From: an archaeon
GTDB taxonomy: Archaea; Thermoproteota; Nitrososphaeria; Nitrososphaerales; JACAEJ01
Direction: 5' to 3'
Length of the DNA stretch: 50,587 nucleotides
Assembly (NCBI GenBank): GCA_024256285.1
Contig: JACGUG010000006.1
Location: forward strand, 1 to 50,587
A program made the position numbers and the translations under genes. The notes beneath the pieces were generated by a model. The model had not been told where the DNA came from. It made no database searches and saw nothing but the letters and a program-made list of their open reading frames with translations. Positions 31,000-39,077 of the stretch are shown here, piece by piece; the first letter of the stretch is position 1, and every line of letters begins with the position of its first letter.

Positions 31000-31407
31000 A
31001 TGAAGGTAGTGGTCTGTGGTTCTATAGGGGACAGGGGAGTTTTAGAGATAAGAGAGATACAGTCTCTTCTCAAAAAAGAGGGGTTCGATGTCTTAGATCA
31101 GATTTCTTATGAAGATTACAGTCAAATTAAAGATTTTAGAGATAAAAAAGATCTGGCTGAAGATATAACGAGGCACGATCTAGACTTCATTATAGAGAGC
31201 GATGTAGTTGTAGCATTGTTCGATGGGCCCAGTTATGGAGTTGCGGTAGAGATATACGTTGCTAAACAGATGGGGAAGAAGGTGGTCTTCATGAGCAAGA
31301 GAAGAGTACCCTCCCCATGGCCTATCGCCCTTTCAGATCGAATAGTATATGATGAAAAGCAACTCGTATCAACTCTAAAAGAACTAAGAAATTATCTGGA
31401 ATCTTAG
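31000..31407 (+). CDS. Nucleoside 2-deoxyribosyltransferase-like protein
   Basis: 135 residues with a Rossmann-like order: MKVVVCGSI strand, helix, then DLDFIIESDVVVALFDGPSYGVAVEIYVAKQMGKKVVFMSKRR. The DVVVALFDG and GVAVEIYVA segments correspond to the substrate-base and catalytic Glu region of the family. Related proteins hydrolyse or transfer nucleotide sugars, some with house-cleaning roles. The exact substrate is not known. Alone in its transcription unit. Confidence 0.75.
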   Translation: MKVVVCGSIGDRGVLEIREIQSLLKKEGFDVLDQISYEDYSQIKDFRDKKDLAEDITRHDLDFIIESDVVVALFDGPSYGVAVEIYVAKQMGKKVVFMSKRRVPSPWPIALSDRIVYDEKQLVSTLKELRNYLES

Positions 31408-31487
31408 CTTCAGTTACTTGGTTGCCACTTGGTTTCTCAAGAAACCTGAAGGAAACAATGTCATTCTTCATATTCTTAAAAATAAGA

Positions 31488-31576
31488 TAGCCCGGGCCAG
31501 ATTCGAACTGGCGTCAGCGGGTAACTTCGGAAGACCCTCCAAAGCCCGCTATGCTTGACCTCTACACCACCGGGCT
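31488..31576 (-). tRNA. tRNA-Gln (TTG) with a 16-nt intron
   Basis: Acceptor AGCCCGG / CCGGGCT plus discriminator A, D stem GTGT / GCAT, anticodon stem GCGGG / CCCGC, T arm GCCAG-TTCGAAT-CTGGC. The anticodon loop reads CTTTGG then a 16-nt insert (AGGGTCTTCCGAAGTT) then A, so the intron sits at the canonical 37/38 site. CTTTGG can pair with CCGAAG inside the intron, as in a bulge-helix-bulge substrate. The mature tRNA is 73 nt. Confidence 0.92.
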
Positions 31577-31653
31577 GAATTATGCAACAATAGATTAGCT
31601 ATAATCTTCTTTTAAATTTTGACATCGACTATAGAAAGTTATCTTTGTTATAG

Positions 31654-31890
31654 TTCTACATAAAGTTTAGAATCCTCTCAGCTCGATGTACCGACAGAAG
31701 GGTAAACACTTTTACGAAGACCCTCTTCAAAAAGTACAGAAAGGCAGAAGACTACGCCAATGCTGATCTAGAGGAGCTCGAAGAAGACATAAGACCCACT
31801 GGCTTCTACAGGAAAGGCCAGAAACATCAAGAAATGCTCCAAATCTTAGTTGAAAAGTTCAACTCGAAAGTTCCAAAAGGTGCAACTTGA
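31654..31890 (+). pseudogene. Endonuclease III (nth) relic
   Basis: A 78-codon open stretch bounded by stops translates as ILSARCTDRRVN, then KTLFKKYRKAEDYANADLEE and LEEDIRPTGFYRKGQKHQ, which is the internal part of endonuclease III (ILSAQCTDxxVN, then the helix leading to the GFYxxKA region). The N-terminal helices, the helix-hairpin-helix with the catalytic Lys and Asp, and the 4Fe-4S cluster cysteines are all missing, and there is no start codon in a sensible place. It is a decayed fragment, not a gene. Confidence 0.8.
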
Positions 31891-31940
31891 TACCCTAAGT
31901 CATAAAGGTGATCGATTTCATAGTTATTAGGGGCGAGAAA

Positions 31941-32378
31941 ATGGGACTTAAAGAATATTGGAAGAAGAGAGATTTTGAAGAAACAAAGGAGCCTAAAGGT
32001 CAAGAGAAAAAAAGTGATGGAAACATTTACGTCATCCAAAAACACCAAGCTACACACCTTCACTATGACTTAAGGCTAGAAATGGACGGAGTTCTCAAAA
32101 GTTGGGCAGTCCCGAAAACACCTCCCATAGAAAAGGGCGTAAAAAGGCTGGCAGTTCAAGTGGAAGACCATCCCATCGAATACGCAGATTTTGAAGGAAA
32201 GATTCCAGAGGGCCAATACGGCGCAGGTACTGTGGAAATTTGGGACAAGGGGCAGTATGTCTTAAAAGAAAGGGATGAAAAAAAGTTGGTCTTCGAAATC
32301 AAAGGCATCAAGCTTAGGGGCGATTACTGTCTGGTGAGGCTCAAAGGAAGGAAGAACTGGTTGTTTTTCAAGAAATGA
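31941..32378 (+). CDS. Stand-alone LigD-type 3'-phosphoesterase (PE) domain protein
   Basis: 145 residues. Starts GLKEYWKKRDFEETKEP and contains the PE motif FVIQKHxATHLHYDLRLE-type (IQKHQATHLHYDLRLEMDG), PIEYADFEGKIPEGQYGAGTVEIWDKG and a final GRKNWLFFKK. The family removes 3'-phosphates and trims 3'-ribonucleotides at DNA ends, and is known as single-domain proteins in archaea. The frame extends up to 31908, but GGGG is well placed before the ATG at 31941. It directly follows the nth relic, another DNA-repair gene. Confidence 0.9.
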   Translation: MGLKEYWKKRDFEETKEPKGQEKKSDGNIYVIQKHQATHLHYDLRLEMDGVLKSWAVPKTPPIEKGVKRLAVQVEDHPIEYADFEGKIPEGQYGAGTVEIWDKGQYVLKERDEKKLVFEIKGIKLRGDYCLVRLKGRKNWLFFKK

Positions 32379-32414
32379 TCTACATTCACCTCTCCTAATT
32401 AACTGTATCTCGTT

Positions 32415-32893
32415 CTATGATTTACCTGCCTGCTTTGCCATCTGCAGGTCTAGGAGGCAGGCTTGTGCATGTCCTTTTACTCTTACCTTCCGATATACCT
32501 TCTTCACCATCCCCCTTTCATCAATGAGGAAGGTAGTTCGCTCCGTACCCATGAACGCCCTACCGTAGAGGCTTCTCTTCTTCCAGACACCGTATAGGTC
32601 CAAGACTTTTCCTTCGGGGTCGCTGAGCAAAGTAAAGGGCAACTTATGTTTTCTCTTGAACTTCTGGTGGGATTGAACGCTGTCCTTGCTTACGCTGAGT
32701 ACGACTATGCCTTCCTTCTCAAAATCTTCGATCATATCCCTGAACTCGATAGCCTCTCTGGTACAACGTGGGGTCCCGTCCTTTGGGTAGAAATAGAGAG
32801 CTACCTTTTACCTCGGTAATAGCTCAAGGACACATCTCTTCCATCGTCTGCTCGCAAAGTGAAGTCTGGAGCTCCGTCTCCTTCGCTGACCAA
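32415..32893 (-). pseudogene. bcp: Frameshifted peroxiredoxin of the Bcp/PrxQ type
   Basis: From a TTG at 32893 the frame reads GDGAPDFTLRADDGRDVSLSYYRGK and hits a TAG. Deleting one base from the reading at the T-run near 32806-32810 (A-run on the coding strand) restores VALYFYPKDGTPRCTREAIEF, with the peroxidatic Cys in TPRCT, and continues to the intact C-terminal part that starts at 32735. The reading would be whole with one more A. A single homopolymer indel may be a sequencing error; otherwise the gene is recently inactivated. Confidence 0.85.
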
Positions 32894-33138
32894 TTCAGAC
32901 CATAGATAGCGTGCTTCCTCATCAATTTAAGATGCTCTTTAGTCTTTAGGTATTCAATCTCGGTATCTCAGTTGGAAAATCCCTACTGGAAACCACTCAT
33001 CCATCTATCTCTGGCTTTAAGTCACCATGCCTCTAAAACTCCTTAGTGAGACAAAGTAAACATTCCCGAGAATAAGAGATACTGAGGGGCTGTACCGATA
33101 TCTGAAGGTACTTCTACGCCTGGATCAGTCACCTTAGC

Positions 33139-33765
33139 TCAAAGGCTTCTCTTCAACCTTTCCAGACGATCTAGAAAACTCTCTATACGAGGCTTTATAT
33201 TATCCATGCAGAGAGTTATGATCAATGAGAAGAAGGCTCCTGCTATAACGTCTCCTGGAAAGTGAAAGCCTGTATACACAACTGAAAAGCCCATCAAGAA
33301 AGAGAGGGTGACAAGGGAGGCTCCCAATCTAGGCCTATCAAATAGTATCGGGAAGGCTAGACTGAATACAAGCATGGTCGTTGTCGAAGGAAAGGAGAAG
33401 CTCGTAGTATGTATCAGACCGATGACTCTGGCAGGAAGAACCTCAAAGGGCCTTGGCCTTCCGAATAGAACCTTGAGTAGAGAGCCGATGCCATAGGCTA
33501 GGAAACCCGATATAATCGAGAGCAGGCCACTCACCTTAGAGCTACTCTTATGTGAAGTAAATACGATAATTAAGGAGAGGATGAAAGATGCGGAGAAAAG
33601 GAGGATGAACAGATACACACATGAAAAGTCTAGTATCTGGTTTGTTATCCCTTGGTTTATAATTATAAAGAACTCGTAATCTCCTAGAATTATATCGACT
33701 AAGAGCAGAGCAATTAAGGCTATGAGGGCAGGTGAAGCCAGAGAAAGGTTATGTCGTATTCTCAA
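33139..33765 (-). CDS. PAP2-superfamily membrane protein with altered phosphatase motifs
   Basis: 208 residues, five or six membrane segments, TTG start. Motif 1 KVLFGRPRP is intact (KX6RP). Motif 2, normally PSGH, reads PSTT, so the acid/base His is gone. Motif 3, normally SRX5HX3D, reads SVVYTGFHFPGD: His and Asp remain but Arg is Val. The PAP2 family hydrolyses phosphatidate, undecaprenyl or isoprenyl pyrophosphates. With two key residues changed, catalysis is doubtful and another role is possible. Confidence 0.85.
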   Translation of the reverse strand: MRIRHNLSLASPALIALIALLLVDIILGDYEFFIIINQGITNQILDFSCVYLFILLFSASFILSLIIVFTSHKSSSKVSGLLSIISGFLAYGIGSLLKVLFGRPRPFEVLPARVIGLIHTTSFSFPSTTTMLVFSLAFPILFDRPRLGASLVTLSFLMGFSVVYTGFHFPGDVIAGAFFSLIITLCMDNIKPRIESFLDRLERLKRSL

Positions 33766-33976
33766 GTCTTGATCATCCTCTTTCTAGGCTGTTTCTTACG
33801 TATAGCTTGGGCACCATATCTTCTTGAGGGGTCATAATTTTAATTAATTAAGAAAGATATCCTATCTCCATTTAAAGCTACTCCATCTATTCTTCGTTTT
33901 ATCGTGACATCTTGGGATTCGGGGAGAATATGTCCTATAAGGAACAGATCTAGGAACAGATCTTTGATCTTTTATT

Positions 33977-34762
33977 TTATACAGCGACAGATTCTAAGGT
34001 GCTCAAAAGCTCATCTTCTATCTTTATGTGATATCCGAAGTGTTCATTGGGGTCTTTCAATAAGACGTAGAGCCAGTAGATTCCGAATATGCCCAAAGTT
34101 ATTATTGTGAGAATTAGATAGAGAACAAAGCTTCTGTCAGGCAAAGTCACCATCCTTCTGGGCATAGAAAACTTTACGCCACACTTGTCCAGTGCTTTGT
34201 TCATGTCTTCCCAAAATCCGTCTTCTTTTCTCTCATGCTTGTAGAAGTCTTTCATCAGAAAGTAGCGGACATACCAGTCTGCAAGGAATATGAAGGCTGA
34301 TAGAATAGCCCAAAGCACAGCGCTCTTCTCCGTTTCTTCAGCCTTGGCTTCCCTCACTGTTCTCTCACAAGACGCCAACTCTATCTCTGCATTGACTCCC
34401 TTTTTTGCCGCTATCACTCTAACTGCCTTAAGGATATCATCGAAAAGAAAGATTTGTCTTTTGAAATGAGTGTTACGCCTCTTAACAAGCATGTATATCA
34501 GTATTATGGAAACTATGAAACCGATTATCAATAGTAAAGGTAACAACACCGCCCATATTAGAAGGGGTATAACTGAAGGACCTGGAGGAGGAGTTGGACC
34601 TGGAGGAAATATCGTTACCCCTGCTATAAAGAAGCTCAATGGAAATAGAATCCATGCCAAGATGGGTATAACGTACACAAGTATCCATGCGATCGACATA
34701 ATTGAGTCGGTCTCGACACGCATCCGAACATCTTTCCTTATGTTTTCAATTTCAACACTCAA
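33977..34762 (-). CDS. Multi-spanning membrane protein, DUF4234-like C-terminus
   Basis: 261 residues from a TTG with GGAG about 9 nt upstream. Hydrophobic segments lie at about 22-50, 66-92, 146-167 and 206-232. A proline/glycine-rich linker (FPPGPTPPPGPSVIP) separates the first two. The last segment, LILTIITLGIFGIYWLYVLLKDPNEHF, resembles the DUF4234 pattern seen in bacterial and archaeal membrane proteins. No enzymatic motif was found. It lies between the PAP2 gene and the exchanger relic. Confidence 0.75.
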   Translation of the reverse strand: MSVEIENIRKDVRMRVETDSIMSIAWILVYVIPILAWILFPLSFFIAGVTIFPPGPTPPPGPSVIPLLIWAVLLPLLLIIGFIVSIILIYMLVKRRNTHFKRQIFLFDDILKAVRVIAAKKGVNAEIELASCERTVREAKAEETEKSAVLWAILSAFIFLADWYVRYFLMKDFYKHERKEDGFWEDMNKALDKCGVKFSMPRRMVTLPDRSFVLYLILTIITLGIFGIYWLYVLLKDPNEHFGYHIKIEDELLSTLESVAV

Positions 34763-34854
34763 TTTCCATTCTCCTTCATATTTAACATTTTGATTTCATT
34801 CATCAAACTTCATAGGTATCTTCAGCCTAAAGTTAAACTTTTCGTCGACTCTCT

Positions 34855-35440
34855 CGCTTGATGGGGGTCGATTCCCTCTCTTCCTCATAAGCGCCTACCT
34901 TATCTATGTCTTCTATCTCGTCAAGAGTGAGTTAAAAATCACTGTTGATAGGGAGCCTGCTAAAACGGGTATATGCTGCGGTGGAGACATAGCACTTACA
35001 TCGACCTTATGCTACTCAGAGCCGGTATTGGCTCGATCATCTTGGCATCCTGATCGTTGTGGATAGTGCTGTAGCCTTGTTGGAGTTTTTGCACATACCT
35101 CAATCGACGATAGGTTTCGTGATGATAGGATTAGGAATGGGTTGCCCGAACTTGTAGTATCTTGAATGTAGTAAGAAAGGGAAGCAGAGAGCTCTCGGTG
35201 GGAAACCTCATTGGCAGCAACGTTACAGATATACTCTTTTCGACGGGCATTGGCTCCATCATCTCTGGATTTATTTTAGATAGACAAAAACACTCTACTT
35301 TTCGATATCCCATCAGCTATCTTTGCTACTCTAACCTTTTTGCTCCTACTGAGGATAAGACGTAGACTCGACAGAAAATCCGGGCGTCTCTTCTTTTATA
35401 TACTTGGTATATTCAGGTCTGAAATCTCTTTCCAATAATT
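34855..35440 (+). pseudogene. Sodium/calcium exchanger (CaCA family) relic
   Basis: Pieces of a CaCA antiporter appear in order but in different frames: FLISAYLIYVFYLVKSELK, then SAVALLEFLHIPQSTIGFVMIGLGMG, then PELVVS, then SVGNLIGSNVTDILFSTGIGSII, then FDIPSAIFATLTFLLLLRIRRR. The alpha-repeat motifs (GLGxGxPELVVS and GNxIGSN) are diagnostic. At least three frame changes and in-frame stops separate them, and the first half is missing. This is too much for sequencing error and marks a true pseudogene. Confidence 0.88.
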
Positions 35441-35463
35441 TCTCGTCTCATTCGGACGGTTGG

Positions 35464-35471
35464 TATATAAA
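35464..35471 (+). promoter_or_regulatory. TATA box of the APC permease gene
   Basis: TATATAAA lies 23-30 nt before the GTG at 35494, so the transcript is likely leaderless. It decides the start against the upstream ATG at 35404, which lies inside the exchanger relic. Confidence 0.6.
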
Positions 35472-35493
35472 CTCTGTTCTCAATGTAGGTTGT

Positions 35494-36762
35494 GTGATTT
35501 CTTTGAGAAGGGAGATCGGCCTCTTCGAGGTAACCATGTGGGGTGTGGGAATAATTCTGGGAGCTGGGATCTACGTATTGGTAGGGGAAGCAGCCGGTAT
35601 AGCGGGAAACTCTGTCTGGCTTTCATTCATATTGGGTGCCGCGATTGCCTCTCTAACAGGCCTGAGCTATGCCGAGCTTTCATCGATGTTTCCGAGGGAG
35701 GCTGCAGAGTACATCTATGTCAAGACTGCTTGTAAGTGTGAAATCTTGGCCTTCACCACCGGCTGGCTGATAATCTTGACTGGCATGATATCTGTTTCTG
35801 CTGTGGCTCTGGGCTTTGCCGGCTATTTCCAAGGCCTCTTTAGCTTCCCTATAATTCCAATCGCCGTGGTTCTAATAGCTTTGCTATCGTATATCAACTT
35901 CTCCGGGATAAAAGAGTCGACGAGAATGAATATACTCTTCACTTTTGTGGAGATGTTTGGGTTGATCCTCATAATCTTGATAGGTGCAAGAAGCCTAGGT
36001 AAAGTCGATCTTCTAGAGGCGCCCAACGGTCTACCCGGCATCTTATCGGCCTCGGCTCTGATATTCTTCGCCTATCTGGGCTTCGAGGACATCGTCAACA
36101 TAGCCGAAGAGACCAGAAATCCAGAAAAGATAATTCCAAAAGCGTTGATTTTCTCAATCCTAATAACAACATGCCTCTACGTCCTAGTGGTCTCAGCCAC
36201 TGTTAGCTTGGCTGACTGGAGGGATCTCGGTGGAACTGGTTCGCCTCTTGCCTTCGCAGCTTCTAAGGCTCTGGGTGAAAATGCGTTCACTATCATATCT
36301 CTGATAGCCCTATTTGCCACTAGCAATACAGTTTTGATCATGTTGGTTGTGGGCTCTAGGATGATCTACGGCATGGCGAGGGAAGGTGCTTTGCCAGGGA
36401 TCCTCTCAAGAATCGACCTCAAAAGGGGCACCCCATCGCTGGCAGTTCTCGCCATGATGCTCTCTTCCATCATCTTTGTCTTCTTGGGTGACCTAGAGTT
36501 CGTGGCCAACTTAACGAGTTTTGGGGCCTTCATCACCTTCGCCTTCGTTAACATTTCTTTGATACATCTAAGATATAGGGCACCAGAGTTGAAGAGACCT
36601 TTTAAGGTTCCATTGAACATAGGGAGATTTTCGGTAACCGCTTTCCTAGGTCTTCTATCCTGCCTTTTCATGATTCTACAGTTCGATATCACTGTGATCC
36701 TATTGGGATCTCTCTTAATAGTTGGGGGTGTCATTCTACACAGACTTCTAAAGACGAGATAG
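35494..36762 (+). CDS. APC-superfamily amino acid permease
   Basis: 422 residues with about 12 membrane segments. The start SLRREIGLFEVTMWGVGIILGAGIYVL is the classic APC TM1 region with the broken-helix GxGIxxGAGIY motif, and ALIFFAYLGFEDIVNIAEETRNPEKIIPKAL is the TM6/7 signature. It would import amino acids or related cations in exchange for protons or products; the specificity is not known. The frame extends upstream to 35404, but TATA placement and family alignment favour the GTG at 35494. Confidence 0.88.
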   Translation: MISLRREIGLFEVTMWGVGIILGAGIYVLVGEAAGIAGNSVWLSFILGAAIASLTGLSYAELSSMFPREAAEYIYVKTACKCEILAFTTGWLIILTGMISVSAVALGFAGYFQGLFSFPIIPIAVVLIALLSYINFSGIKESTRMNILFTFVEMFGLILIILIGARSLGKVDLLEAPNGLPGILSASALIFFAYLGFEDIVNIAEETRNPEKIIPKALIFSILITTCLYVLVVSATVSLADWRDLGGTGSPLAFAASKALGENAFTIISLIALFATSNTVLIMLVVGSRMIYGMAREGALPGILSRIDLKRGTPSLAVLAMMLSSIIFVFLGDLEFVANLTSFGAFITFAFVNISLIHLRYRAPELKRPFKVPLNIGRFSVTAFLGLLSCLFMILQFDITVILLGSLLIVGGVILHRLLKTR

Positions 36763-37272
36763 TATAGTTCCCAAGTTCGAGGTTAACTCATTCTTGCCGT
36801 GTTGTGAAGAAGAAAGGCCGTGGTTCTACAAGAAGTTAGGTATGGTATGGTTCCAATAGTAAACAAGTACGCTCCACTTAACCCCTATCCAAGGCAAGGG
36901 CGAGTCTGAGGCAATAACCATCGCCAGAACGGTAGATACTCTGGCTATATCGTCTTGTTAGATTTAAGGGGGATTACAAACTGCTCAATAAAGGTATAAA
37001 CCTTCCTATTCTATCCAACTTCTATAATATACCTAGTAGCATCGAAGCCATCCTACTGACCAAGAAGGTTGCTCCGTCTGACCCTAGCCCTATGAGTATC
37101 ATCTCTAACATCTTCCTCTTTACAGGAAGATTCGCTGAAATAGATATCTATCCCTAGATGTCTATTGAGTTGGGAGAATGGTATAAATTCCCCCAGAGCA
37201 TTACGTCTATCCAGACTTTCAAGACTTACCTCTAAGCGCTTTCATACAAATTAACTCTTTTAATTTAACGTG
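36763..37272. other. 510-bp stretch without an intact gene, possibly decayed
   Basis: All six frames have frequent stops. The longest continuous piece is about 60 codons on the plus strand ending near 37158 (reading LNKGINLPILSNFYNIPSS and onward), without a start codon or recognised family. Frame-hopping peptides on either side suggest a gene remnant, but none could be named. It lies between the APC permease and the TauE/SafE gene. Confidence 0.5.
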
Positions 37273-38163
37273 TTATAATATTGGAGGAACCAATCCCTGT
37301 AATTGGTAAATTCCTCTTACGATCAGCCTAAATCCTATTAAAAAGTAGACTATTGCGAGCAATACCTCGAATTTTTTAGGGGAAGTTCGATATGCGAGCC
37401 TTGGACCTACTTGAGCCAATAACACACTGGCAACACCGATTCCAAGGAAGGCTGTTAAATTGAGCCATCCAAAGGTTAATGGAGGGTAGTCGATTGCATG
37501 TTGCATCTGATCTATACGCCCAAGTAAACCGAATGATAAGGTACCAACTGAAGAGCCTATCACCATCGCGGCGAGGGATATTCCAACTGCTAAGAGAGCT
37601 GGCACACCCAAAAGAGTGTTCAAGACTGGTACGTACACTATTCCTCCACCACTTCCAATGAAATGGGCAAAAATTCCAGAGAATAGACCGCTTGCTGCAT
37701 ATTTCGGCACCGACGGGGCGGTTAGTTCTTTTACAATCATCGGCTTAGCCTTCATGAGCCTATATGCACCGAAGAAACAGAACGTTCCAAAGATGATCTC
37801 CAGAACTATTCCTGCCTCAACCCGAAAGGATGTGAAAAACATGAAAACCAATAGAGCACCGATGAAACTTCCAACGCCGACAGGGATTCCAAAGCTCAGA
37901 TAGTGCCTAACTGGAAACTTCATGTTCTTTATCTTTAACTCCTTTCTGTGCCTAAGTGCTCCGCTAAAGCTTGTTAGAACCACTATCGTCATATTCGTCC
38001 CAAAGGCTATCAATGTGGCAAGGCTTGGAGACACCCCCATGAAGGTCTCGAAGATGTAGATCGTAACGGGAACAGTTATGAAGCTTCCACCCACACCAAA
38101 GAAGGAGCTCACCAACCCGACTACTGCACCAGTTATGAGCATGATTATGAGCATTTCGATCAT
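37273..38163 (-). CDS. TauE/SafE family anion exporter
   Basis: 296 residues, about eight membrane segments in two repeats. Repeat motifs VVGLVSSFFGVGGSFITVPV at the N-terminus and FSGIFAHFIGSGGGIVYVPVL at about 160 are the family's GGG-containing signatures. Members export sulfite, sulfonates or other organic anions. AGGTGAT precedes the ATG by 6 nt. Its neighbour on the same strand is the MBL protein gene, but nothing ties them functionally. Confidence 0.9.
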   Translation of the reverse strand: MIEMLIIMLITGAVVGLVSSFFGVGGSFITVPVTIYIFETFMGVSPSLATLIAFGTNMTIVVLTSFSGALRHRKELKIKNMKFPVRHYLSFGIPVGVGSFIGALLVFMFFTSFRVEAGIVLEIIFGTFCFFGAYRLMKAKPMIVKELTAPSVPKYAASGLFSGIFAHFIGSGGGIVYVPVLNTLLGVPALLAVGISLAAMVIGSSVGTLSFGLLGRIDQMQHAIDYPPLTFGWLNLTAFLGIGVASVLLAQVGPRLAYRTSPKKFEVLLAIVYFLIGFRLIVRGIYQLQGLVPPIL

Positions 38164-38263
38164 GATGGTATCACCTACTTAGAATATGGAGCTCTGATAG
38201 AATTTTCTCCAAATAATCAACCAAGTTTCAGTTAGGCTTATCACTTTTGAAGTCATTTTATAT

Positions 38264-38986
38264 CTAGAATTCTATGGTCTTACCTACTCCAACCTTGATG
38301 AGGTCTTCTGCGAACGCTTGCTTGAACATCGTTTTCACAAGGTCTCCGCTACAGTGACATGGAGCAACCTTCTCAACGCCTAAGTCTTGAAACTGATGGA
38401 TGACAGATGTAATGCTGTCCCGAGAAGTAGTTTCGATATGGTAGCCTCCAATTACAAGGTGTATTACCATCTTGGTCAACTCTTTGGCCTTTTTGATGAT
38501 CCTTATAATACCAGGATGAGAGCAACCCGTAATAACTACAAGACCCATCAGTGTGTTTACTAGAAGAGACTGCTCCTTTATAGCTACTCCAAGCTCTCCA
38601 GTTGAAGCTACACCATCGAATATCTTGATAGCATCTCTAACTTCGATAACTTCACATCCATAACTCTGTATCTCTCTTTTAAAACCACTCGGAAAACTGG
38701 AAGGTACATAAACCTTAAAATGATCATCTGAACGTATGACCCCCATCAATCCTCCGGCATGATCTCCATGTAGATGGGAGAGAACTATCACTTCGATCTT
38801 CTTCACGTCTATGTTAAGCTTAGCCATATTATAAAGCAAGGTTTTAGCATCTTCACCTGTGTCAAAAAGGATGTTGAATCCGTTTACGTTGACAAGGCAG
38901 CCAAATCCCCATGCAACCTTCAAACGATCATCGAACCTGTTGTTGTCGTAAACTATCAGAAACTTAGCTTTACTCACTGTTTCCAT
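38264..38986 (-). CDS. MBL-fold hydrolase of the COG1237 type
   Basis: 240 residues. Metallo-beta-lactamase fold with VIVLSHLHGDHAGGL, GCSHPGI and APCHCSGD, which is the pattern of the archaeal dihydropterin-6-methyl ribofuranosylaminobenzene phosphate synthase-like group (COG1237). In many archaea this gene travels with mrp, DUF134 and NifX-like genes, as here in part. The reaction is uncertain. The ATG at 38986 has GGAGA about 9 nt upstream; the frame extends to 39013. Confidence 0.85.
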   Translation of the reverse strand: METVSKAKFLIVYDNNRFDDRLKVAWGFGCLVNVNGFNILFDTGEDAKTLLYNMAKLNIDVKKIEVIVLSHLHGDHAGGLMGVIRSDDHFKVYVPSSFPSGFKREIQSYGCEVIEVRDAIKIFDGVASTGELGVAIKEQSLLVNTLMGLVVITGCSHPGIIRIIKKAKELTKMVIHLVIGGYHIETTSRDSITSVIHQFQDLGVEKVAPCHCSGDLVKTMFKQAFAEDLIKVGVGKTIEF

Positions 38987-39077
38987 TTGTATCATTCTCC
39001 ATGGGGTAGGCATTACCCTCTTATATACTGATAAATAATGTCAATAGGTTGCTCTAAACATTTGAATGTCTCCTGAA

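Noticed and set aside
33940-33963. Tandem 12-bp repeat AGGAACAGATCT
   Set aside because: Only two units, intergenic, no flanking structure; probably a simple slippage duplication.
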